A stretch of DNA of 10,114 nt from Chloroflexaceae bacterium UBA1466. GTDB lineage: Bacteria > Chloroflexota > Chloroflexia > Chloroflexales > Chloroflexaceae. Positions 1 to 6,265 of this stretch are shown here, piece after piece. The translations under genes and the position numbers were made by a program. Under the pieces are notes generated by a model, which was given only the letters and a program-made list of their open reading frames with translations, ran no database searches and was not told the DNA's origin. The stretch spans positions 3,402-13,515 of the forward strand of contig DCSM01000122.1 of assembly GCA_002325605.1 (NCBI GenBank), read 5' to 3'. Each line of letters begins with the position of its first letter. Positions within the stretch are counted from its first letter, which is position 1.

Positions 1-504
1 GACCCCAAGGCCCCCGTTACAATGGTTGAGTTTAGCGACTTTCAATGCCCCTATTGTGGGCGCTTCGCGCTTACAACGATCCCTGAGATTGAGAATGCCT
101 ATGTCAAAAAGGGGCTTGTGCGCCTCGGCTATCAGCACTTTATCTTCCTCGGCGAGGAGTCGCAATGGGCTGCCGAAGCCAGCGAATGTGCTGCGGATCA
201 GCAAAATTTCTGGCCCTATCATGACCGCTTGGTGAAGCGATTAGCCGCAGAGAATCAGCGAGACTTCAGCAAAGAGACGCTCAAGGCATTTGCGGCTGAA
301 TTGAAGCTAGAGCCGAAAGCCTTTGCCAGTTGCCTAGACAGCGGCAAATACGCGAGTCTGGTGCAAGGCGAGACCACCCGAGCGCAAGCAGTGGGGGTTA
401 GTAGCACGCCGACTTTCCTGATCAATGGCGTACCCCTGGTCGGCGCGCAACCCTTTTCCGTCTTCCAGAAGGCGCTGGAGCAAGCGGCCAAGCCTGGAAG
501 TTGA
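1..504 (+). CDS. DsbA-family thiol:disulfide oxidoreductase, C-terminal part (5' end outside window)
   Basis: The reading frame is open from base 1 to a TGA at 502-504, giving 167 visible residues and no start in the window. The first residues, DPKAPVTMVEFSDFQCPYC, are typical of the thioredoxin fold in DsbA/BdbD-type proteins. The redox motif C-P-Y-C is at visible residues 16-19. The cis-proline loop (S-S-T-P-T-F) has its proline at visible residue 137, and a helical insertion lies between the two, as in the DsbA family. Such proteins normally work outside the cytoplasmic membrane, forming or shuffling disulfides in exported proteins. The missing N-terminus would be expected to hold a signal peptide or membrane anchor, but that cannot be seen here. 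An internal ATG at base 22 lies inside the fold, so it is not the true start. The exact role (oxidase or isomerase) cannot be told from this part. Confidence 0.9.
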   Translation, partial: DPKAPVTMVEFSDFQCPYCGRFALTTIPEIENAYVKKGLVRLGYQHFIFLGEESQWAAEASECAADQQNFWPYHDRLVKRLAAENQRDFSKETLKAFAAELKLEPKAFASCLDSGKYASLVQGETTRAQAVGVSSTPTFLINGVPLVGAQPFSVFQKALEQAAKPGS

Positions 505-529
505 CAAGTGCCGCTTAAAATGTTATCAA
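501..529 (+). promoter_or_regulatory. Candidate extended -10 promoter for malQ
   Basis: A perfect -35 hexamer TTGACA (501-506) is followed by a 17-nt spacer and TATCAA (524-529). A TG at 521-522 forms an extended -10. Transcription would begin near 536, leaving a leader of about 55 nt before the malQ ATG. The -35 box contains the TGA stop codon of the dsbA-like gene (502-504). Seen by eye only; no start-site data. Confidence 0.55.
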
Positions 530-542
530 TTGCGCTGGGGCT

Positions 543-566
543 AGGGCACAGCCCTGCGATTAATCG
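543..566 (+). repeat. Short inverted repeats in the malQ leader
   Basis: AGGGC (543-547) and GCCCT (551-555) form a 5-bp hairpin with an ACA loop. It is followed at once by a 10-bp perfect palindrome, CGATTAATCG (557-566). Both lie between the predicted transcription start and the malQ ribosome binding site. They could be an operator or a leader structure. No known regulator site is recognised, and a chance origin is possible. Confidence 0.3.
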
Positions 567-591
567 TTGCCCTCTCAAAGAAAGGTATGCT

Positions 592-2127
592 ATGAGTTCA
601 CAAGTCAAACGTGCAAGTGGGATTCTCTTGCACCCGACCTCGCTCCCAGGGCGGTGGGGGATTGGGGATTTAGGCACGGCAGCCTATGAGTTTGTAGATT
701 TCCTGGCGGCAGCGGGGCAGAGCCTCTGGCAAATCCTCCCCCTGGGCCCCACAGGCTATGGCAACTCCCCCTACCAAAGCCCCTCGGCCTTTGCGGGGAA
801 TCCCCTCCTGATCGGCTTAGACTCGCTGGCCAAAGACGGGCTGCTCGACCCCAATGAATTGGCTATGTTACCCACCTTCTCCAGCGCTAAAGTCGACTTT
901 GACCTGGTCTCGTCCTTCAAAATGCCGCTTTTAGGGCAATCCTTTGAGCGGTTCAAGAGCGGGGATTTCCCCCACTATACGCAGGCCTTCAATGCCTTTT
1001 GTACCACGAATGCGACCTGGCTAGATGACTATACCCTCTTCATGGCCTTAAAGGAGCGGTTCCAGGATGCTTCGTGGTCGACGTGGGATAGAAACATCAA
1101 GCTGCGGCTGCCTAAAGCCCTTGACACATGGAAGAAGGAACTGGCAGGCTCGATTGAGTTGCAGAAGTATTTGCAGTTTCTCTTCTTCACGCAGTGGCAG
1201 CAACTGAAGACCTACGCAAACGAGCGTAAAATCCAGATTATTGGCGACTTACCGATCTACGTAGCCTACGATAGCGCGGATGTCTGGGTGAACCCTGACT
1301 TATTTAAGCTAGACGATGAGGGTAAACCTACAGTCATCGCTGGGGTTCCGCCTGATGTCTTTAGCAAAACAGGGCAGCGCTGGGGCAACCCGATCTATCG
1401 CTGGGATAAGATGGCCAAAGATGGCTTTACCTGGTGGTTATCTCGCCTGGAAGCGACTTTCAACCTAGTAGATATTGTACGGATTGATCATTTCCTCGCC
1501 TTCAACTCCTATTGGGAAATTCCTGCGAGTGAAGAAACGGCGGTCAATGGGAAATGGGTTCCAGGGCCAGGGGCAGCTTTCTTCCAGCTTGTCCAGGAGA
1601 AGCTCGGCGATCTCCCCGTGATTGCGGAGGATTTAGGCCTTATCACAAAGGCCGTAAAGGAGTTGCGTGACCAGTTCAATCTCCCTGGCATGAAGATTTT
1701 GCACTTTGCCTTCGGGGATACAGCGCGGAACCCCTATCTTCCCCATAATTATCAGCATGCCAATTGCATTGTCTACACCGGAACCCACGATAATAACACT
1801 ACTCTAGGCTGGTTTGAAAGCCTTGCAGCCTATGAGCGCGAGGCTGTCCAACGTTATCTTGGGCGCGATGGCACTGATATTAGTTGGGATTTAATCCGAT
1901 TAGCCTTTGGCTCCATCGCTAAGTTTGCGCTTATTCCCTTGCAAGATGTTTTGCGGCTAGGGAGCGAAGGGTATATGAATCGGCCTGGCAAGCCTTTGGG
2001 CAATTGGGCATGGCGCTTTGGCCCCAACCTGCTCACTCCTGAGCTTGCGACAGGTTTGCGTTCCCTCACCGAAACTTACGGACGCTTTGGCGGGCAAGAA
2101 AACCAAGCGGAAGAAGAGGAAGTCTAA
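592..2127 (+). CDS. malQ: 4-alpha-glucanotransferase (amylomaltase, GH77)
   Basis: A protein of 511 residues, the usual length for the short bacterial amylomaltases. It transfers alpha-1,4-glucan segments between maltodextrins and releases glucose, in cytoplasmic maltodextrin or glycogen metabolism. GH77 landmarks are in order: the N-terminal S-G-I-L-L-H-P-T-S-L-P motif, the Y-Q-S-P-S-A-F-A-G-N-P substrate region, and G-D-L-P-I-Y-V. The catalytic residues are the nucleophile Asp299 in V-R-I-D-H-F, the acid/base Glu346 in I-A-E-D-L-G, and the third carboxylate Asp400 in G-T-H-D-N-N. The ATG at 592 is chosen because GAAAGG (580-585) sits six bases before it and homology begins just after it. 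The frame is open back to a GTG at 508, but that lies inside the predicted promoter. The gene appears monocistronic, with its own promoter and a terminator after it. The C-terminus is a short acidic tail. Confidence 0.96.
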   Translation: MSSQVKRASGILLHPTSLPGRWGIGDLGTAAYEFVDFLAAAGQSLWQILPLGPTGYGNSPYQSPSAFAGNPLLIGLDSLAKDGLLDPNELAMLPTFSSAKVDFDLVSSFKMPLLGQSFERFKSGDFPHYTQAFNAFCTTNATWLDDYTLFMALKERFQDASWSTWDRNIKLRLPKALDTWKKELAGSIELQKYLQFLFFTQWQQLKTYANERKIQIIGDLPIYVAYDSADVWVNPDLFKLDDEGKPTVIAGVPPDVFSKTGQRWGNPIYRWDKMAKDGFTWWLSRLEATFNLVDIVRIDHFLAFNSYWEIPASEETAVNGKWVPGPGAAFFQLVQEKLGDLPVIAEDLGLITKAVKELRDQFNLPGMKILHFAFGDTARNPYLPHNYQHANCIVYTGTHDNNTTLGWFESLAAYEREAVQRYLGRDGTDISWDLIRLAFGSIAKFALIPLQDVLRLGSEGYMNRPGKPLGNWAWRFGPNLLTPELATGLRSLTETYGRFGGQENQAEEEEV

Positions 2128-2140
2128 CGATAAAATCCCT

Positions 2141-2179
2141 GCCCTGGCAGGTTTTAGAAGCTTGCCAGGGCCTTGTTTT
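2141..2179 (+). terminator. Rho-independent terminator of malQ
   Basis: An 11-bp stem, GCCCTGGCAGG (2141-2151) with CTTGCCAGGGC (2161-2171), contains one G-U pair and encloses a 9-nt loop. It is followed by the T-rich stretch TTGTTTT (2173-2179). It starts 13 bases after the malQ stop. Read on the minus strand, the stem is followed by ATTTTA a few bases later, so weak bidirectional use, for the converging recF transcript, is possible. Confidence 0.8.
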
Positions 2180-2188
2180 AAGGAATAA

Positions 2189-2374
2189 ATGGCTATGGAA
2201 GTTTGTCAATTGCCCGAAATCTATCAAACCAATCTCAAACGGGCGCTTCAGATTCTCAAAGAAGAAGGTTGTAGCGCAGTTTTCCTCTTTGGGTCGCTGA
2301 CCACGGGACTGTTTAAGCCAGATTCTGACATTGATTTAGCGATTCAAGGCTGTCCGCCGAACCCCTCCTCATAA
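2189..2374 (+). pseudogene. Truncated MNT-type nucleotidyltransferase domain, probable frameshifted relic
   Basis: A 61-codon frame with a ribosome binding site AAGGA (2180-2184) before the ATG at 2189; a second ATG at 2195 is equally possible. It encodes the start of a minimal nucleotidyltransferase of the MNT/KNTase fold: Phe-Gly-Ser at residues 34-36, then D-S-D-I-D (45-49) carrying the two metal-binding aspartates. Full-length members run to about 95-110 residues and have a third carboxylate in a later V-D-L-V-type strand. Here the frame stops at TAA soon after G-C-P-P-N-P. In the +1 frame, bases 2391-2414 read L-L-N-L-L-K-Y-S, which resembles the helix expected next. This suggests the frame was broken by an indel and the tail (to about 2438) is decaying. 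No HEPN partner gene is adjacent. An intact short protein cannot be excluded, but it would lack the complete active site. Confidence 0.6.
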
Positions 2375-2438
2375 TTGGAATCGACGGCGGTTGCTGAACT
2401 TGCTGAAGTATAGCCGTTGCTTGTTTGGCTAGATATTT

Positions 2439-3620
2439 CTAACCAGGGTAAATTTCCCCCATTTCGACTCGTTTGCGCTGAATATCCTGAAGAAAGGCTC
2501 CCGTAAAAACGCTTAAATCAGTAGCTGTAAGAAAAATTTGTTGTTTTTGCTGCTGAAGAAGCTGTAAAATATGTTCGCGCCGTAGATTATCCAACTCACT
2601 CAATAGATCATCAAGTAATAAAACAGGTTTTTCCCCTGTCCGCTGTTGCATCAAAGTCGCCTCACCCAGCTTGAGCGCCAAAGTAGCACTGCGTTGTTGC
2701 CCCCGCGAGCCATAAAAGCCTAAATTTTGCCCTTCCAAAGTAAAAAAAAGATCATCTCGATGCGGCCCAATGAGCGTTAAGCCTCGTTTTAATTCCTCGC
2801 TCCGCAACTTTTGCAATTTCTGGAGCATTTCTTGGGCCAAATTAGCACTGGTAACAGAAGCATCGAAAGCGAAACTTGGCTGATAAGTAATTTTAAGCTC
2901 TTGATTTGTCTCCATAATCGTGCAAAAAAGAGGAGCCACCAACCGATTGAGGTCTGTAATCGCTCGTAACCGCTCATTCAGCACGTTACTGGCCGTAGTT
3001 GCCAATTCCTTGTCCCAAAAAGCCAATTCATTATCAACCGCTCGTTGGGGCCGACGCTGCTCGCGCCAAGCCCGTAACAAACTATTTCTTTGCTTGAGTA
3101 GCTCCTGATAACGGGCCAAATTGCGAAGATAACGGGAGTCTATTTGCGAAAGTGTAAGGTCAAGATACCTGCGTCGCTCATTGGGGGGGCCATCAATGAG
3201 CATAATATCCGTTGGTGAAAAGAGAACAACGCGCAATTGGCCAACAAAATCTAAGGCGCGAGTAGTTTTACCTTTGATTAAGAGCGTTTTCTGCGCCGAA
3301 TTTGCACTAGAATTAGTTTTTTCATCGGCACGGGCCTGAATAAGCGCTTCTAATTGCACTTTTTCTCTAGCCTGTTGTACTTCAGCCACCAGCCGCAGAA
3401 AGGGCAACTCACCAGCCTCACCTTGCGCTTCCTGTCGAATTAAAAGCCGTTCATTCCTCGTGCGGGGCGAGCGAGTCGTGGCTAAGAAGAAAATAGCCTC
3501 CAGCAAACTCGTTTTGCCAGAAGCATTTGGCCCATAGAAGAGCGTGATTCTATCTTCAAAGGCTAAATCTAATTGAAGATAGTTTCTGAAATTGTGTAAA
3601 GAAAGATAGTTGAGATACAT
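2439..3620 (-). CDS. recF: DNA replication and repair protein RecF
   Basis: A protein of 393 residues, close to the usual RecF length of 360-400. RecF is an SMC/ABC-like ATPase that, with RecO and RecR, helps load RecA at gaps and stalled forks. The N-terminus M-Y-L-N-Y-L-S-L-H-N-F-R-N-Y is diagnostic. Walker A is G-P-N-A-S-G-K-T (30-37), and the ABC-type signature is S-R-G-Q-Q-R (305-310) after I-G-P-H-R-D-D. Walker B and the D-loop are L-L-L-D-D-L-L-S-E-L-D (334-344, catalytic pair Asp337-Asp338). The ATG at 3620 is kept because homology starts at the first residue, although no strong ribosome binding site precedes it. It lies 48 bp after fni on the same strand and is probably cotranscribed with it. 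No dnaA, dnaN or gyrB, the classical neighbours, is in view. The 64 bp downstream of its stop hold no terminator. Confidence 0.96.
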   Translation of the reverse strand: MYLNYLSLHNFRNYLQLDLAFEDRITLFYGPNASGKTSLLEAIFFLATTRSPRTRNERLLIRQEAQGEAGELPFLRLVAEVQQAREKVQLEALIQARADEKTNSSANSAQKTLLIKGKTTRALDFVGQLRVVLFSPTDIMLIDGPPNERRRYLDLTLSQIDSRYLRNLARYQELLKQRNSLLRAWREQRRPQRAVDNELAFWDKELATTASNVLNERLRAITDLNRLVAPLFCTIMETNQELKITYQPSFAFDASVTSANLAQEMLQKLQKLRSEELKRGLTLIGPHRDDLFFTLEGQNLGFYGSRGQQRSATLALKLGEATLMQQRTGEKPVLLLDDLLSELDNLRREHILQLLQQQKQQIFLTATDLSVFTGAFLQDIQRKRVEMGEIYPG

Positions 3621-3658
3621 ATTTGCAAACTTATCATCTAAATCCCTTTTGCCTCTCT

Positions 3659-3673
3659 TTTAAGCGGCTTAAA
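3659..3673. repeat. 15-bp palindrome over the fni stop codon
   Basis: TTTAAGC-G-GCTTAAA is a perfect inverted repeat around a single central base, and it contains the fni stop codon. As RNA it could fold into a 6-bp stem with a 3-nt loop. On the minus strand it is followed by AGAGAGG rather than a T-run, so it does not look like a terminator between fni and recF. Confidence 0.35.
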
Positions 3674-4706
3674 TAGCTTGCAATTTCACATTTCGTAGAT
3701 TTTGCAAATTAGCACAGCCCGCGCAAAACATCGCAATTCGCAGCTCAGTAAGGCGAGCTTGCAAAACTTCAATGATGGCAACGGCTCCGCGCTCGTCCAC
3801 GGCAGCAGCCAAAAGGCCGCGCGCTGTCCCGACCAAATCTGCGCCGAGTGCGATTGCTTTAGCTATATCCACGCCAGAGTTGATTCCGCCACTGCCAATT
3901 AGTGTTATATTTGGTAAAACTGCGTGAATCTGCCGTAAAGCCTCGCTGGTCGGTAAGCCCCAGTCAGCGAAAGCATTTGCAATCTCAATTCCAATCTGAG
4001 AATTCTGCCGAAATCGCTCAACTTCACTCCAGCTTGTACCGCCAGCACCCGCGACATCAATGATCTGTACGCCTATATTGTGCAAGCGAATTGCATCATC
4101 GGCGCTAATTCCATTCCCAACTTCCTTAATAATTACGGGAACCGTCAATTCTCTACAAACCTTCTCTATTTGCGCCAAAAGCCCTTTGAAATTAACGTTT
4201 CCTTCAGGTTGGACTGCTTCCTGAAGCGGATTAAGGTGAAGAATAAGTGCATCAGCCTCAATCATCTCCACCGCTCGCCGACATTGCTCCAGCCCAAACC
4301 GATAATTGAGTTGAACCGCCCCCAAATTAGCTAACAAAGGAATGTGGGGCGCAACCCGCCGAACTTGATAAGTGTAAGCCAAACGCTCGTCAGCAAGCGC
4401 GGCTCGCTGCGAACCAAGCCCCATTGCCAGCCCCAAATGCGCTGCCGCCTCTGCCAACGCCAAATTGATTCGTTCAGTTCCACGACTTCCCCCTGTCATA
4501 GAGCTAATTAACAGGGGCGCAGCTAAAGTCTTACCGAGAAAAGTAGTTTTCGTTTCGATTTCTGCCAAATCCAATTCGGGCAAAGCAGTATGAGGCAAGC
4601 GATAAGCTGCAAAACCTGTCGCTATCCCTTTAGCCAAAGTATCTTCTTTAAGGACAATCCGAATATGATCGAGTTTCCGATCTTCGATCTTTGGGGAATT
4701 TGGCAC
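3669..4706 (-). CDS. fni: Type 2 isopentenyl-diphosphate delta-isomerase (FMN-dependent)
   Basis: A protein of 345 residues, the family's usual length, interconverting IPP and DMAPP with reduced FMN, NAD(P)H and Mg2+. It has the TIM-barrel signatures of IDI-2. R-K-L-D-H-I (10-15) is at the N-terminus, S-S-M-T-G-G (68-73) is in the flavin pocket, and H-L-N-P-L-Q-E (157-163) supplies the conserved Gln162 and Glu163. D-V-A-G-A-G-G-T-S-W (217-226) and the phosphate-binding G-S-G-G-I-N-S (271-277) with G-T-A-R-G follow. The start is a GTG at 4706, seven bases after a clear AGGAG (4718-4714) and close to where homology begins. The frame is open to an ATG at 4766, but that codon lies inside the predicted promoter spacer. 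recF follows 48 bp downstream. A C-terminal C-A-G-C pair (Cys328, Cys331) is visible; I attach no function to it. Confidence 0.94.
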   Translation of the reverse strand: MPNSPKIEDRKLDHIRIVLKEDTLAKGIATGFAAYRLPHTALPELDLAEIETKTTFLGKTLAAPLLISSMTGGSRGTERINLALAEAAAHLGLAMGLGSQRAALADERLAYTYQVRRVAPHIPLLANLGAVQLNYRFGLEQCRRAVEMIEADALILHLNPLQEAVQPEGNVNFKGLLAQIEKVCRELTVPVIIKEVGNGISADDAIRLHNIGVQIIDVAGAGGTSWSEVERFRQNSQIGIEIANAFADWGLPTSEALRQIHAVLPNITLIGSGGINSGVDIAKAIALGADLVGTARGLLAAAVDERGAVAIIEVLQARLTELRIAMFCAGCANLQNLRNVKLQAI

Positions 4707-4713
4707 GCGCTGG

Positions 4714-4718
4714 CTCCT
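4714..4718 (-). promoter_or_regulatory. Ribosome binding site that fixes the fni GTG start
   Basis: AGGAG on the minus strand, with seven bases before the GTG at 4706-4704. The upstream ATG at 4766 has no comparable site, so this decides the start. Confidence 0.75.
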
Positions 4719-4753
4719 GCAAAAATTGGTTGCCCACAGGTTTGTTTGGCAAA

Positions 4754-4782
4754 ATACTACCAGCAAAGCGCAACTGCGTCAA
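4754..4782 (-). promoter_or_regulatory. Candidate promoter for fni-recF
   Basis: On the minus strand, TTGACG (4782-4777) is followed by a 17-nt spacer and TAGTAT (4759-4754), with TG at the extended -10 position. Transcription would begin near 4747, giving a leader of about 40 nt to the GTG start. It diverges from the candidate nadD promoter less than 40 bp away. Confidence 0.55.
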
Positions 4783-4819
4783 ATTGAGCGCCAAATGGCG
4801 AGATGGCAAGGCCTTTCGT

Positions 4820-4848
4820 TTGCATTTCGCTGCTGCTTATGCTACCAT
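4820..4848 (+). promoter_or_regulatory. Candidate extended -10 promoter for nadD-rsmG-dhs
   Basis: TTGCAT (4820-4825), a 17-nt spacer, then TACCAT (4843-4848), preceded by TG at 4840-4841. The -35 is weak; the extended -10 is the main support. Transcription would begin near 4855, about 70 nt before the nadD ATG. The A/T-rich segment 4879-4892 downstream offers weaker alternatives. Confidence 0.35.
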
Positions 4849-4922
4849 AGCCGCATTGCAAGTTGTAAGCGATTAAGCAAAATTAAAATTAGCATTTACC
4901 ACATTGGTCAAGGTAGCTTTCT

Positions 4923-5534
4923 ATGCAACGCATTGGGATTATAGGGGGAACTTTCGACCCAATTCATTATGGCCATCTTGCTATTGCGGAAGAAGCTCGG
5001 TGGGCCTTAGATTTAACACAAGTTTACTTTGTTCCTGCTGCCCAGCAGCCCTTAAAAGCACACAATCCTGTTGCTACTTCGCAGCAAAGGTTGGAAATGG
5101 TGCGTCGCGCATGTGCAAATCATGCTGCTTTTGTACCTTCAGAGCTTGAGCTTAGGCGTAAACCACCTTCTTTTACGATAGATACCCTGCTAGAAATGCA
5201 CCAAACCTTTGGGGAGCAAACCGAATTGTGGTTTATTCTGGGCTGGGACTCGCTAAATGAAATTACCAAATGGACGGCGGCGGCCCAAATTGTTGCTTTA
5301 GCTCATTTGGTAGCAGTGATGCGGCATGGCTTTGAAGTAGATTTAGCCCTTTTGGAAGCCCAAATCCCTGGTTTGTCTGCCCGCACGAAGGTGCTGGCAG
5401 GGCCAAGTCTTGATATTTCTAGTAAGAACCTCCGGGAACGTCTAGCTAATAATCGTCCTGTCCGCTATCAAATCCCTGATCTTGTCTTAGACTACATTGT
5501 AAATCAGCAAATCTATCTGAAAAAACCTCAATGA
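4923..5534 (+). CDS. nadD: Nicotinate-nucleotide adenylyltransferase
   Basis: A protein of 203 residues, the usual NadD length. It adenylates nicotinate mononucleotide with ATP to give deamido-NAD in the cytoplasm. The nucleotidyltransferase alpha/beta signature G-G-T-F-D-P-I-H-Y-G-H occupies residues 8-18. F-V-P-A-A-Q-Q-P-L-K and P-S-F-T-I-D-T-L (bacterial NadD substrate loops) and L-G-W-D-S-L follow. The second nucleotide-binding motif, usually I-S-S-T-x-I-R, reads I-S-S-K-N-L-R here (165-171), with lysine in place of threonine. The ATG at 4923 has AAGG (4910-4913) nine bases upstream. Its stop overlaps the rsmG start in an ATGA, so the two are translationally coupled. It begins a plus-strand unit with rsmG and the dhs-like gene. 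Confidence 0.95.
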   Translation: MQRIGIIGGTFDPIHYGHLAIAEEARWALDLTQVYFVPAAQQPLKAHNPVATSQQRLEMVRRACANHAAFVPSELELRRKPPSFTIDTLLEMHQTFGEQTELWFILGWDSLNEITKWTAAAQIVALAHLVAVMRHGFEVDLALLEAQIPGLSARTKVLAGPSLDISSKNLRERLANNRPVRYQIPDLVLDYIVNQQIYLKKPQ

Positions 5535-6247
5535 TTGATGATGCCTTAGCTTTACTCACTGAAACTACGCAAAATTGGGGCCTAAATCTTACCCCAAAGC
5601 AGCTTGACCAATTTACCACCTACGCGCAAGAGCTAAAATTATGGAATGCGAAGACTAATCTTACGGCCATCACTGATGACCGCAAGATTGTTCTGCGCTT
5701 ATTTTTGGATTCCCTGCGCCTTGCGCTTTCTTGCACCAACCCTCCCCAATCTTTGATCGATATTGGAAGCGGTGCAGGCTTTCCTGGCTTACCACTAAAG
5801 TTACTTTATCCTCAGCTAAAACTTGTTTTAGTCGAATCGGTTGGGAAAAAGATTGCGTTTCTTGAGCATATCGTCCAAGTTTTGGGCCTAGAAAACGTGA
5901 CTTTGCTTCAAAAACGAGCCGAAACTGTTGGCAAACAACGCGAATACCGCGAAAAGTTTGAAATTGCTACAGCGCGGGGTGTAGCCGAAATCTGTGTTCT
6001 CGCCGAATATTGCTTACCTTTAGTCGAGCTTGGTGGGCTAGTTTTATTGCCTAAAGGCTCAGATGTTAGCGCTGAAGTAGAAAAGGCCCAGTCCGCTTTA
6101 ACCCTTTTAGGGGGCAAATTACGCAAGATTGAAGTTGTCCAATTGCCCGAATTAAAGCCAAGTTCTCTGGTTTGCATTGAAAAAGTTGCGGCTACGCCCA
6201 ATGGTTATCCTCGTGCAATTGGGATTCCTACGAATCGTCCATTATAA
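5531..6247 (+). CDS. rsmG: 16S rRNA (guanine(527)-N(7))-methyltransferase RsmG (GidB)
   Basis: A protein of 238 residues, within the normal range. RsmG uses S-adenosylmethionine to methylate N7 of G527 in the 530 loop of 16S rRNA; loss gives low-level streptomycin resistance in several bacteria. Family motifs are clear. W-N-A-K-T-N-L-T-A-I is in the N-terminal helical part, the SAM-binding D-I-G-S-G-A-G-F-P-G spans residues 77-86, and V-E-S-V-G-K-K-I-A-F-L is motif II. T-A-R-G-V-A follows, and the C-terminal Y-P-R-A-I-G-I-P-T-N-R-P-L ends the protein, close to the family's Y-P-R-R-x-G-x-P-x-K-x-P-L. Its ATG overlaps the nadD stop by four bases. The dhs-like gene begins 18 bp after its stop. 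It is not next to gidA (mnmG) here. Confidence 0.95.
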   Translation: MIDDALALLTETTQNWGLNLTPKQLDQFTTYAQELKLWNAKTNLTAITDDRKIVLRLFLDSLRLALSCTNPPQSLIDIGSGAGFPGLPLKLLYPQLKLVLVESVGKKIAFLEHIVQVLGLENVTLLQKRAETVGKQREYREKFEIATARGVAEICVLAEYCLPLVELGGLVLLPKGSDVSAEVEKAQSALTLLGGKLRKIEVVQLPELKPSSLVCIEKVAATPNGYPRAIGIPTNRPL

Positions 6248-6252
6248 CTTGA

Positions 6253-6257
6253 AAGGA
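6253..6257 (+). promoter_or_regulatory. Ribosome binding site supporting the TTG start of the dhs-like gene
   Basis: AAGGA within GAAAGGAAGA, eight bases before the TTG at 6266. No in-frame ATG is better placed, so it supports the rare start codon. Confidence 0.65.
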
Positions 6258-6265
6258 AGAATAAG

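Noticed and set aside
508..591. N-terminal extension of malQ from the GTG at 508
   Set aside because: It lies inside the predicted promoter, has no ribosome binding site, and its 28 residues match no GH77 feature.
255..677. A 140-codon open frame on the minus strand across the dsbA-like/malQ junction
   Set aside because: It is antisense to two well-supported coding regions and the malQ promoter, and shows no recognisable domain.
3659..3673. Palindrome as a terminator between fni and recF
   Set aside because: There is no T-run after it on the minus strand and the potential stem is only six pairs, so read-through to recF is more likely.
4707..4766. N-terminal extension of fni from the ATG at 4766
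   Set aside because: The ATG sits in the promoter spacer upstream of the expected transcript start. The GTG at 4706 has an AGGAG site and fits the family length.
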